From Bacillota bacterium (GTDB lineage Bacteria; Bacillota; Clostridia; Acetivibrionales; DSM-1351): a DNA stretch of 17,724 nt. The position numbers and the translations under genes are program-made. How positions within the stretch are numbered: the first letter of the stretch is position 1; every line of letters starts with the position of its first letter. This document shows, one piece after another, positions 1 through 7,001 of this stretch. Where the stretch lies: NCBI GenBank assembly GCA_023439045.1, contig JAEXOY010000035.1:1-17724 (forward strand). The letters are read 5' to 3'. The notes under the pieces were generated by a model. The model saw nothing but the letters and a program-made list of their open reading frames with translations. It ran no database searches and had not been told where the DNA came from.

Positions 1-106
1 ATATTTTCTTGTTCGCTAGGGAACCCTAGGTTCCCTTCGACGAAACATTTCATGTTTCTGAGCACCCTCCTGAAACCGGAAAGGGGAATCCCCTTTTCAA
101 TCCCCG
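1..106. other. Cluster of short hairpins, possibly a structured RNA or repeat
   Basis: Four perfect or near-perfect inverted repeats sit almost head to tail. AGGGAACC (18-25) pairs with GGTTCCCT (29-36). GAAACAT (42-48) pairs with ATGTTTC (52-58). GTTTC (54-58) can alternatively pair with GAAAC (72-76). AAGGGGA (81-87) pairs with TCCCCTT (89-95). On the minus strand a short open frame could start at 52 (ATG), with AGGAGG 12 bases upstream, and run off the window edge, but the dense stems argue for a structured non-coding element. It lies just downstream of the minus-strand T-box terminator. I do not recognise the family, and the element may continue beyond position 1. Confidence 0.35.
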
Positions 107-206
107 AATATAGAAATTTATTCTTCTAGGATTTTCTAGTGTAAACATTCAATCTCAGCATTACCAACACTTCTGTAACACTCTAAAACTTATAAATTCC
201 TATATT

Positions 207-240
207 CTAAAAAAAAACCGTCTCTTATAAAAGAGACGGG
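207..240 (-). terminator. Rho-independent terminator of the left T-box leader
   Basis: CCGTCTCTT (218-226) and AAGAGACGG (231-239) form a perfect 9-bp stem with a 4-base loop. On the minus strand it is followed by a run of about nine to eleven U residues (A tract at 207-217). It is the regulated terminator of the T-box leader: the upstream T-box sequence would compete for one arm to form the antiterminator. Confidence 0.88.
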
Positions 241-440
241 CTATATATCCGCGGTACCACTCTTGTTAGCCATTAGGTATCTAGAACATCTTATACCTTG
301 GCTCACTTTATGCCTTGTAACGTCGGCTGACGGCTGGTATTAGCAGCTGCTCCACGGCGAGTTCGAGTCTTGGGTCCTATGATACTTTCACCTTTGTACC
401 ACTCTCTAAAAAAGCCCTGTCAGCCTCTACTACTCCGCTT
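207..440 (-). promoter_or_regulatory. T-box riboswitch, probably tRNA-Leu (CUC specifier)
   Basis: Read on the minus strand, the leader starts with the stem I entry (AAGCGGAGUAGUAGA, 440-426) and has the AGAGAG stretch of stem I. It carries the canonical T-box AAGAGTGGTACCGCGG (264-249), followed by the terminator hairpin. Aligning its stem I with the tryptophan T-box at 2034 places GAA-CUC-GCC where that one has AAA-UGG-ACC, so CUC (leucine) is the likely specifier. T-boxes bind uncharged tRNA and allow readthrough when the amino acid is scarce. The regulated gene, perhaps a leucyl-tRNA synthetase or a leucine-biosynthesis or transport gene, lies to the left outside the window. The family is certain; the amino acid is an inference. 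Confidence 0.9.
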
Positions 441-474
441 CTTTGCACAATAACGTATAAATTTTTCAATATTC

Positions 475-503
475 AGATTATCATAAACCATATAGTTTTT
501 CAA
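475..503 (-). promoter_or_regulatory. Sigma-A-type promoter for the left T-box leader
   Basis: On the minus strand, TTGAAA (503-498) and TAATCT (480-475) are separated by exactly 17 bases. Transcription would start near 468, about 28 bases before stem I of the T-box. Seen as sequence only; the -10 is imperfect. Confidence 0.5.
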
Positions 504-525
504 CTATTATGATAATTTTTTTTGT

Positions 526-867
526 TTAGCCTCTTGCAATAAAGAATACCCCCAATAGAATAAAAGCTGTTCCTGCCATCTTTTGTGCAGATATTGATTC
601 CTTAAAAATGAAGTAACCTACTAGCAGTGCAAGAACATATGTAATGCTGTTTAGAGGATACGCTGTTGAAAATGGTAGCTTAGACAAAATATAAAACCAT
701 AATATTGTTGATACTCCGTAGCAAAACAGGCCTGCTATCACATATGGTTCAAGAATAAGTTTTAGTGAAAGGCCTCCAACCTTAGATATACCCATTTTCC
801 ACAAAGACTGTCCTGTTATCATGATTAGTGCGTTTATAATTGTTAATATGATAAAACGTATCTGCAT
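526..867 (-). CDS. Small EamA/SMR-type membrane transporter
   Basis: A 113-residue, very hydrophobic protein with about four membrane segments (roughly residues 3-22, 36-60, 68-88 and 95-111). It has the layout of a half-size EamA (drug/metabolite transporter superfamily) unit, similar to ArnE-like or small multidrug resistance proteins. The LPFSTAYPL stretch before the third helix is typical of EamA repeats. The glutamate in helix 1 that defines EmrE-type drug pumps is missing, so drug export should not be assumed. Such short units usually work as dimers in the inner membrane. The frame can extend to an ATG at 885, but the start at 867 is preferred because the purine-rich GGGAAGGGAAG lies just upstream of it. 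Substrate unknown. It is flanked by the divergently unrelated T-box leader and by deoC on the same strand. Confidence 0.7.
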   Translation of the reverse strand: MQIRFIILTIINALIMITGQSLWKMGISKVGGLSLKLILEPYVIAGLFCYGVSTILWFYILSKLPFSTAYPLNSITYVLALLVGYFIFKESISAQKMAGTAFILLGVFFIARG

Positions 868-1058
868 TTGTACTTCCCTTCCCATAATCTATAGGTGCTA
901 TTTTAGTATGACGTATATTTATATAAAATACCTCTATAAAAGCTAGTAACATATTACAGCTAATATTTCTGTATAATATTTTTTGTAAAATATCCCCAAA
1001 AACATTCATGTAACTTATTTATGTAGGTATTTGTGATTTGTCCATGTAATATAAATAC

Positions 1059-1108
1059 TAGTCTGCAATGTAGTTCTATCCTAGTTTAGAAACATACATT
1101 GCAGACTA
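1059..1108. terminator. 14-bp inverted repeat downstream of deoC
   Basis: TAGTCTGCAATGTA (1059-1072) and TACATTGCAGACTA (1095-1108) form a perfect 14-bp stem with a 22-base loop. It lies 70 bases past the deoC stop, in the 311-base gap between deoC and the EamA-type gene, where I see no other feature. It may terminate deoC transcripts, but neither strand has a good U tract after it (minus strand continues GTATTTATATT), so an old miniature repeat is an alternative. Confidence 0.45.
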
Positions 1109-1178
1109 CATAGGTCATATAATTCTAGTATAGCCTTTTATCACTTTACTAATCAACTGCTAATGCAATTGTGTTTCC

Positions 1179-1838
1179 TTAGTTCTCATTTTTAACTATT
1201 GCTATTGATGCGCTTGCTCCAATTCTTGAGGCTCCTGCATCAACCATTGCTCTAGCGGTCTTATAATCTCTTATTCCTCCAGAAGCCTTTATTCCCAAAT
1301 CTGGACCAACAGCTTGTCTCATTAGTCGGATGTCCTCTATAGTAGCTCCACCTGTACTAAAGCCAGTTGATGTTTTTACAAAATGTGCACCCGCTTCCTT
1401 ACACATTTTACAAGCAGCTATCTTCTCTTCGTCTGTAAGAAGGCAAGTCTCTAAAATTACCTTGACTATGGCACTATCTCCTGCAGCCTTCACAACAGCT
1501 GCTATATCATTTTTGACTAGCTCATAATGTCCAGATTTGATTGCTCCGATATTAATAACCATGTCAACTTCGGCAGCGCCATTTTTAACAGCCTCAACAG
1601 TCTCTGCTTCTTTGGTAGCTGTTGTATTTGCTCCTAAGGGAAACCCAATAACGGTGCACACCTTTACATCACTTGCTTTCAAAATTCTGTGACAGTGTGC
1701 TACATAGCATGGGTTTACACAAACAGAAGCAAAACCATATTCCATTGCCTCATGGCAGAGTTTCTCTATTTGTTCCAATGTTGTATCGGGTTTTAATGCA
1801 GTATGGTCAATAAATGATGCTATTGGTTTTTCTGACAT
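1179..1838 (-). CDS. deoC: Deoxyribose-phosphate aldolase
   Basis: A 219-residue class I aldolase, full length for the short bacterial DeoC type. It cleaves 2-deoxyribose-5-phosphate to glyceraldehyde-3-phosphate and acetaldehyde in cytoplasmic deoxynucleoside catabolism. Visible signatures are IDHTALKP near the N terminus, the Schiff-base lysine K155 in VKTSTGF, the proton-relay aspartate D92 in EVDMVINIG and lysine K184 in GIKASGGIR. The start is fixed by AAGGAG (1853-1848) nine bases before the ATG. No other nucleoside-catabolism gene (deoA, deoB, pdp, a transporter) lies next to it, so it appears to be transcribed alone. No clear promoter was found in the AT-rich region 1854-1990. Confidence 0.96.
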   Translation of the reverse strand: MSEKPIASFIDHTALKPDTTLEQIEKLCHEAMEYGFASVCVNPCYVAHCHRILKASDVKVCTVIGFPLGANTTATKEAETVEAVKNGAAEVDMVINIGAIKSGHYELVKNDIAAVVKAAGDSAIVKVILETCLLTDEEKIAACKMCKEAGAHFVKTSTGFSTGGATIEDIRLMRQAVGPDLGIKASGGIRDYKTARAMVDAGASRIGASASIAIVKNEN

Positions 1839-1997
1839 CTCTTATATCTCCTTATCGTTTTTTGGCTCAACATTTACACTATTATTTTACCTTAGTTTAA
1901 TAATATTATCATTAAAAAGCTTATTTTATATATTAGACTTGTAGCTCCTGATAAAAGTGTTAAAATGTGGGTTTATTGAAAATATTTTTTTACAGTA

Positions 1998-2027
1998 TTG
2001 ACACGGACAAGCTAAACAATGTATAAT
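1998..2027 (+). promoter_or_regulatory. Promoter of the trp operon
   Basis: A consensus TTGACA (1998-2003) and a consensus TATAAT (2022-2027) are separated by 18 bases. Initiation is expected near 2034, directly ahead of the T-box leader. No palindromic operator overlaps it, which fits control by the leader RNA rather than by a repressor. Confidence 0.85.
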
Positions 2028-2033
2028 TATGGA

Positions 2034-2364
2034 AAACTAAACATCTGTCCCTTAAACCATTGAGGTGGAGATAACGGTGATATGTGCATTTACAGAGAGC
2101 GAGGGTAGCTGAGAGCCTTGCAAAACGCAGTACATCAAATGGACCACTGAGGGCGCGGTCAAATAGAGTGATTATATTAATGGGAATCTACTATTACGGC
2201 AACCCACTCTAGAGTATTCTGCGACGTAGCACATGCGTTATTTGTGAAGAATATGGTAGTATTCTGCAAGTGTGTATGGCTTATGCTATACAAAACAAGG
2301 TGGCACCGCGGGTGAATTATACACACTCGTCCTTGGCAGTAAATGTCTTGGATGGGTGTTTTTT
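2034..2364 (+). promoter_or_regulatory. T-box riboswitch for tRNA-Trp ahead of trpE
   Basis: The leader has the AGAGAGCGAGGG stretch of stem I and a specifier loop with UGG (2140-2142), flanked by AAA and ACCAC. The T-box sequence AACAAGGTGGCACCGCGG (2294-2311) is followed by the competing terminator. UGG is the only tryptophan codon, so uncharged tRNA-Trp is the ligand and the whole trp operon should be induced by tryptophan starvation. The leader is about 330 bases, normal for a full T-box. The 558-base gene-free stretch from 1839 to 2397 is accounted for by the deoC upstream region, the promoter and this leader. Confidence 0.95.
2323..2364 (+). terminator. Regulated terminator of the trp T-box leader
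   Basis: ACACTCGTCC (2323-2332) pairs with GGATGGGTGT (2350-2359) over ten positions including two G-U pairs. A run of T residues (2359-2364) follows. It lies 34 bases before the trpE start and would be disrupted when the T-box pairs with the acceptor end of uncharged tRNA-Trp. Confidence 0.85.
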
Positions 2365-2397
2365 GTTTAATTTATTTTCGGTGAAAGGAAGATGTTT

Positions 2398-3861
2398 ATG
2401 TATTATCCTAGTCTTGAGGAAGCAAAAAAGCTTTCGGAGCAATTCAATTTTATCCCCGTCTGTTGTGAAATCTTCTCTGATTTCAGAACGCCTATTGCTG
2501 TACTAAAAAATATTAGTATTATAAGCAAGCAATACTACCTGTTAGAAAGCGTTGAAGGAGAAGAAAAGTGGGGACGTTATTCATTTCTAGGCTACAACCC
2601 ACTCCTGCAGGTTAAATGTATTGATGGAATAACGACTATTATTAGAGGTAGTACTTCTGAAACGTATGAGAGAAATCCAAACTATGTATTAAGAGAGCTC
2701 ATTAATGAGTATCGAAGCCCAAAGTTAGCCTCACTTCCACCATTTGCAGGTGGATTTGTTGGGTATTTTTCCTATGATTATATCAAATACAGCGAGCCTT
2801 GCTTAGACCTCAACGGTGCTAACTCACCTAATTTTCTTGATGTTGATTTGATGCTGTTCGATAAGGTCATTGCTTTTGATCACATGAAGCAAAAAATAGT
2901 TGTAATAATGAATATCAAAGCGGATGATATTGAGACTAATTATACAAAAGCTACAAGAGAACTTAGCGAAACTGTTAAGCTTATAAAAGCTAACATCCCA
3001 TCTAGCTCCGTTAAGTCAGGTCTTAAGACCAGCTTCAAAAGTCAATTTGATAAGCAGCAATACTGTAGCATGATTAACACTGTAAAGCATCATATTTTTG
3101 AAGGCGATATATTTCAAGCAGTAATATCAAACCGCTTAACAGCCGAATTCGATGGTTCTCTCTTTGACACATATAGAGTGCTTAGAACAACAAATCCCTC
3201 TCCATATATGTTTTATCTAAAAACTGATGACTTAGAGCTTGCTGGTGCTTCCCCTGAAACCTTGATAAAACTACAAGATGGTACTCTTTCTACCTTCCCT
3301 ATTGCTGGTTCTAGACCTAGAGGAAGAAACAATATAGAGGACGAAGCTCTCATTGAGAGCCTGCTGTCTGACGAAAAAGAGCTTGCAGAACACAACATGT
3401 TAGTAGATCTTGCGAGAAATGATTTAGGTAGAATAAGTGAATTCGGCTCAGTAAAGGTATCGGACTACCTTTCGATATGCAAGTACTCCCATGTTATTCA
3501 TATTGAATCAAAGGTTACTTCAAAGCTCAAGCAAGGCCGTGACCAGCTAGATGTAATATCAGCACTGCTGCCCGCAGGCACCCTCTCAGGAGCGCCAAAG
3601 ATAAAAGCCTGCCAGATAATAAATTCAATAGAAGGCAGCAAGCGAGGCATATATGGTGGTGCTGTGGGCTATATTGACCTAACTGGCAACATAGATGTGT
3701 GCATTGGAATAAGAATGGCAGTTCTAAAGGACGGAGTAGTGTATGTTCAATCGGGTTGCGGAGTAGTTGCAGACAGCGTGCCCGAAACAGAATATCAGGA
3801 AACTCAGAACAAAGCTAGAGCAATGGTCAATGCATTAACCTATGGAAAGGAGATTGAATGA
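2398..3861 (+). CDS. trpE: Anthranilate synthase component I
   Basis: This is the chorismate-binding subunit that, with TrpG, converts chorismate and glutamine to anthranilate. It has 487 residues, normal for the family. The N-terminal domain has LLESVEGEEKWGRYSF (48-63), the region that forms the tryptophan feedback site (LLES). The C-terminal chorismate domain has PIAGSRPRG (301-309), DEKELAEHNMLVDLARNDLG (325-344), GTLSGAPK (394-401) and the glycine-rich YGGAVGY. Two in-frame ATGs lie at 2392 and 2398. The second is chosen because AAGGAA (2385-2390) would be only 1 base from the first but 7 from the second. It is the first gene of the operon, and its stop overlaps the trpG start (ATGA). 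TrpE is preferred over PabB because of the full trp context. Confidence 0.97.
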   Translation: MYYPSLEEAKKLSEQFNFIPVCCEIFSDFRTPIAVLKNISIISKQYYLLESVEGEEKWGRYSFLGYNPLLQVKCIDGITTIIRGSTSETYERNPNYVLRELINEYRSPKLASLPPFAGGFVGYFSYDYIKYSEPCLDLNGANSPNFLDVDLMLFDKVIAFDHMKQKIVVIMNIKADDIETNYTKATRELSETVKLIKANIPSSSVKSGLKTSFKSQFDKQQYCSMINTVKHHIFEGDIFQAVISNRLTAEFDGSLFDTYRVLRTTNPSPYMFYLKTDDLELAGASPETLIKLQDGTLSTFPIAGSRPRGRNNIEDEALIESLLSDEKELAEHNMLVDLARNDLGRISEFGSVKVSDYLSICKYSHVIHIESKVTSKLKQGRDQLDVISALLPAGTLSGAPKIKACQIINSIEGSKRGIYGGAVGYIDLTGNIDVCIGIRMAVLKDGVVYVQSGCGVVADSVPETEYQETQNKARAMVNALTYGKEIE

Positions 3862-4442
3862 TGATTTTATTGATAGATAACTATGATAGCTTTTCTTATA
3901 ACCTATATCAGTTGATTGGCACTTTTAACTCCGATATTAAAGTAATTAGAAATGATGAATTAAATATAGAAGAAATAGAGCAGTTAAACCCCACCCATAT
4001 TATTATTTCACCCGGTCCTGGTCACCCAAAAGAAGCCGGCATATGTGAGGAGGTTATTTCATACTTTGCCGGGAAACTTCCAATTCTAGGAGTTTGCCTT
4101 GGACACCAGGCAATATGTGAAGTATTTGGAGCAACAGTAAGCTATGCAAGAAAACTTATGCACGGAAAACAAAGTGCCATTCACATAGCAAATGGTAGCA
4201 ATATATTTAGGGGTCTGCCCCCTATTATCACCGCGGGCAGGTACCATTCGTTATCAGCTCAGCCCCATACCCTTACTGACCACCTGTTGGTTATTGCAGA
4301 GGATGATATGGGTGAAATAATGGGTGTAAAGCATAGAGACCATGAGGTTTACGGAATACAATTCCACCCGGAGTCCATTCTCACTCCGCTTGGTGCAACA
4401 ATTATCAGCAATTTCTTAAATATAGGGGGTGGACAGCTATGA
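3858..4442 (+). CDS. trpG: Anthranilate synthase component II (glutamine amidotransferase)
   Basis: A 194-residue class I glutamine amidotransferase that releases ammonia from glutamine and channels it to TrpE. The triad is visible: nucleophile Cys80 in GVCLGHQ, and His170 and Glu172 in FHPES. The oxyanion region SPGPGHP (51-57) and the N-terminal LLIDNYDSFSYN are also typical. Length is that of a stand-alone TrpG, with no fused TrpD domain. The frame begins ATGATG; the first ATG overlaps the trpE stop, and AAGGAG (3847-3852) is 5 bases before it and 8 before the second. Either may be used. It may also serve PabB in folate synthesis if the organism lacks pabA; that cannot be judged here. Confidence 0.96.
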   Translation: MMILLIDNYDSFSYNLYQLIGTFNSDIKVIRNDELNIEEIEQLNPTHIIISPGPGHPKEAGICEEVISYFAGKLPILGVCLGHQAICEVFGATVSYARKLMHGKQSAIHIANGSNIFRGLPPIITAGRYHSLSAQPHTLTDHLLVIAEDDMGEIMGVKHRDHEVYGIQFHPESILTPLGATIISNFLNIGGGQL

Positions 4443-5464
4443 TTGATAAGGCAATATATAAACTGATAAACAAAAACAACTTAGACCTAGAAACAACAAA
4501 AGAGGTAATGTCAGAAATAATGGAAGGCGCAGCTACAAATGCTCAAATAGCATCTTTTCTGACTGCAATGCGAATGAAGGGAGAATCAATTGATGAGATT
4601 ACTGCATGTGCTATGGTAATGCGCGATAAATGTACAAAGCTTAAACCCAAAATGGATGTGCTTGATATTGTGGGTACAGGCGGAGACGAGGCTAATACCT
4701 TCAACATCTCTACGGTAGCTTCCTTTGTGGTTTCAGCAGGGGGTGTGCCCGTGGCTAAGCACGGGAATAGATCGGTCTCAAGTAAGTGTGGTAGTGCAGA
4801 TTTATTGGAGGCATTGGGAATAAACATACAGCTATCGGCCCAGCAAAGCGAGCAAATTTTGAATAAAATAGGCATGTGCTTTATGTTTGCTCCAATCTAC
4901 CATTCTTCTATGAAGTATGCTGCACCGGTGAGAAAGGAATTGGGTGTTCGCACAATCTTTAATATATTAGGTCCTCTTTGCAATCCTGCAGGCGCCAATA
5001 TGCAGCTATTGGGAGTATATGATGAGAATCTAGTTGAGCCATTGTCTCAAGTACTCGCTAACCTTGGTGTGAAGCGTGCAATGGTGGTACATGGGCATGA
5101 TGGCTTGGATGAACTGACACTTTGTGATTCCTCTACAATATGTGAAATAAACAATGGTAAGCTAAACAGCTTCTTTCTATCCCCTGAACAATTTGGCCTT
5201 AAGCGCTGTTACTCAACTGAGCTTACAGGCGGTACCGCCAAAGAGAACGCTGTAATTGCGCTGGATATACTGGATGGCAAGCCTGGCCCAAAGAGGGATG
5301 TAGTAGTGCTAAATGCTGCAGTTTGCCTCTATATGTCACATAATAATATCACTCTAAGGGAATGTATTGAAATGGCAAAGAGCATAATTGACAGCGGCAA
5401 GGCAAAGCAGCAGTTACTTCGCTTTGTAGAGCTCTCAAACTCTTTTTCAGGAGGTTTGCAATGA
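4439..5464 (+). CDS. trpD: Anthranilate phosphoribosyltransferase
   Basis: A 341-residue enzyme that transfers phosphoribose from PRPP to anthranilate in the second step of tryptophan synthesis. The PRPP-binding loop GTGGD is at 79-83, followed by NTFNIST and KHGNRSVSSKCGSAD (107-121). The metal-binding DE pair is at 224-225 in DGLDELT, and NILGPLCNPA (175-184) is also conserved. The length matches the family. The start codon overlaps the trpG stop by the four bases ATGA, with a G-rich ribosome binding site (AGGGGGTGG) just upstream, so translation is probably coupled. Confidence 0.97.
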   Translation: MIDKAIYKLINKNNLDLETTKEVMSEIMEGAATNAQIASFLTAMRMKGESIDEITACAMVMRDKCTKLKPKMDVLDIVGTGGDEANTFNISTVASFVVSAGGVPVAKHGNRSVSSKCGSADLLEALGINIQLSAQQSEQILNKIGMCFMFAPIYHSSMKYAAPVRKELGVRTIFNILGPLCNPAGANMQLLGVYDENLVEPLSQVLANLGVKRAMVVHGHDGLDELTLCDSSTICEINNGKLNSFFLSPEQFGLKRCYSTELTGGTAKENAVIALDILDGKPGPKRDVVVLNAAVCLYMSHNNITLRECIEMAKSIIDSGKAKQQLLRFVELSNSFSGGLQ

Positions 5465-6330
5465 TACTAGATAAAATTGTACAACGTACCAGAGAAAGAG
5501 TTAATGCACAAAAACAAATCATTCCTCTTGAAGAAATAAAACCGTTAGCTCTTGCATTGGCTTCACAGCTCGATAACTCTGAGTGCATTGCTATAGAAGA
5601 TAGAAAGTGTGGTTCTCACCCTAAGCCTAGCACTTGCAGCACCCTCTCCACTTTTCCCTTTGAGAAGGCGCTTAAGTCTCTTGGTATGTCGTTTATTTGT
5701 GAGGTCAAGAAAGCCTCCCCTTCAAAGGGTATTATTACTCATAGATTCCCATATTTAGATATTGCCAGAGAATATGAAAAAGCAGGCGCTAATGCAATTT
5801 CAGTGCTTACAGAACCTGACTTTTTCCTCGGCAGTGACATTTATCTTAGTGAGATAAAGCAACAAGTAGCAATACCAGTACTCAGGAAGGATTTTATTAT
5901 AGATGAATACCAGATATATCAGTCTAAGTTAATAGGAGCAGACGCTATTTTACTAATCTGCTCGCTGCTTGAGACCTGTACTCTTTCTAGATATATTGAG
6001 CTTGCAGACGGCTTAGGGCTCTCCTGCCTTGTTGAGGCACACAACCAAGAAGAGATTGAGAGCGCCCTTGCTGCCAAGGCGCGCATAATAGGTGTCAACA
6101 ACCGAAATCTACAAACCTTTGAGGTGGACATTAATACTAGTATTTCATTAAGAAAATATGTCCCCGATAGTATAATCTTTGTGTCCGAAAGTGGTATCAG
6201 TACCATAGAGGATATAAGAAAACTATGTGATATCAATGCCTCCGCAGTTTTAATAGGAGAAGCCTTCATGAGAAGTAACAATATATCACAATGCCTGAGT
6301 GAACTTAGAGGGGCACTAGCTAGGGCCTAG
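5461..6330 (+). CDS. trpC: Indole-3-glycerol-phosphate synthase
   Basis: A TIM-barrel enzyme that closes the indole ring from CdRP. The catalytic set is visible: EVKKASPSKG (81-90, with E81 and K83), LRKDF (K143), LVEAHN (E192), GVNNRNL (211-217) and VSESGIS (E243). At 289 residues it is longer than the usual roughly 250-270. The surplus lies at about residues 38-65, between the N-terminal helix and the first strand, in a Ser/Cys/Pro/Lys-rich stretch without barrel motifs. The start overlaps the trpD stop (ATGA), with AGGAGG 7 bases upstream. It is a stand-alone protein, not fused to TrpF as in Escherichia coli. Confidence 0.97.
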   Translation: MILDKIVQRTRERVNAQKQIIPLEEIKPLALALASQLDNSECIAIEDRKCGSHPKPSTCSTLSTFPFEKALKSLGMSFICEVKKASPSKGIITHRFPYLDIAREYEKAGANAISVLTEPDFFLGSDIYLSEIKQQVAIPVLRKDFIIDEYQIYQSKLIGADAILLICSLLETCTLSRYIELADGLGLSCLVEAHNQEEIESALAAKARIIGVNNRNLQTFEVDINTSISLRKYVPDSIIFVSESGISTIEDIRKLCDINASAVLIGEAFMRSNNISQCLSELRGALARA

Positions 6331-6386
6331 ATATCTCTTTTCAAAATGCATTTTTGGTTTTTATAACCTGATTCAAGGAGGACGCT

Positions 6387-7001
6387 ATGAGCAAAGTCAA
6401 GATATGTGGTCTGAGCAGAGTTAATGATATTCTAGCAGTAAATATAGCAAAGCCAGATTTTGTGGGCTTTGTATTTGCAAAAAGTAAACGACAGATAACA
6501 CTAGAAATGGCAGTTAACCTAAAAGCGTATTTGACCAAAAGCATAAAAACAGTGGGGGTATTTGTCAATGAAAGCATAGAAACCATTGAACTTCATTATC
6601 TTTCAGGTGTTATAGATATGGTTCAGCTTCATGGTGATGAGGATAATTCATACATATCCACACTAAAGAGCACCGTTCCATTAGATATTATTAAGGCAGT
6701 GAGAGTACAAACCGCCTCTGATATTGTGCAAGCAAATAATTACAAAAGCGACTACCTTCTTTTGGACGCCTATAACAATGATTGTTATGGTGGCAGTGGC
6801 ACAACCTTTGATTGGAGTCTTATACGGGATATAAATAAACCCTTTTTTCTGGCAGGGGGTATTAACATAGATAATATTTGCCATGCCATAACGGCTGCAA
6901 AGCCCTTTTGTGTAGATGTTAGCAGTGGAGTTGAAACAGATGGACAAAAGGATCAAAGCAAAATAATGAACTTGGTTAGGAGTGTGAGATTAAATGGATA
7001 G
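6387..7001 (+). CDS. trpF: Phosphoribosylanthranilate isomerase
   Basis: A 204-residue monodomain isomerase that converts phosphoribosylanthranilate to CdRP. Catalytic Cys7 is in KICGL and Asp127 in LLLDAY. The phosphate-binding motifs are FFLAGGIN and VDVSSGVET near the C terminus, and VQLHGDE is at 79-85. A strong AAGGAGG lies 6-7 bases before the ATG. The 56-base gap to trpC is the only non-overlapping junction of the operon and holds only a short AAAATGCATTTT palindrome (6344-6355). The start of trpB overlaps its last codons. The biochemical order of action is TrpF before TrpC, although the gene order is trpC-trpF. Confidence 0.96.
   Translation: MSKVKICGLSRVNDILAVNIAKPDFVGFVFAKSKRQITLEMAVNLKAYLTKSIKTVGVFVNESIETIELHYLSGVIDMVQLHGDEDNSYISTLKSTVPLDIIKAVRVQTASDIVQANNYKSDYLLLDAYNNDCYGGSGTTFDWSLIRDINKPFFLAGGINIDNICHAITAAKPFCVDVSSGVETDGQKDQSKIMNLVRSVRLNG

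Noticed and set aside
782..1009. Minus-strand open frame of 75 codons upstream of the EamA-type gene
   Set aside because: It overlaps the start of the transporter gene in another frame, and the composition is not protein-like.
1897..1915. 19-bp near-palindrome TTAATAATATTATCATTAA upstream of deoC
   Set aside because: Only A, T and a single C; such palindromes are expected by chance in this AT-rich gap, and there is no aligned promoter.
2270..2506. Open frame of 78 codons in the trp leader
   Set aside because: It runs through the T-box and its terminator and into trpE in another frame; there is no leader-peptide character (no Trp codon run).
6331..6386. Possible internal terminator or promoter in the trpC-trpF gap
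   Set aside because: Only a 12-base AT-rich palindrome is present, with no stem long enough and no paired -35/-10.
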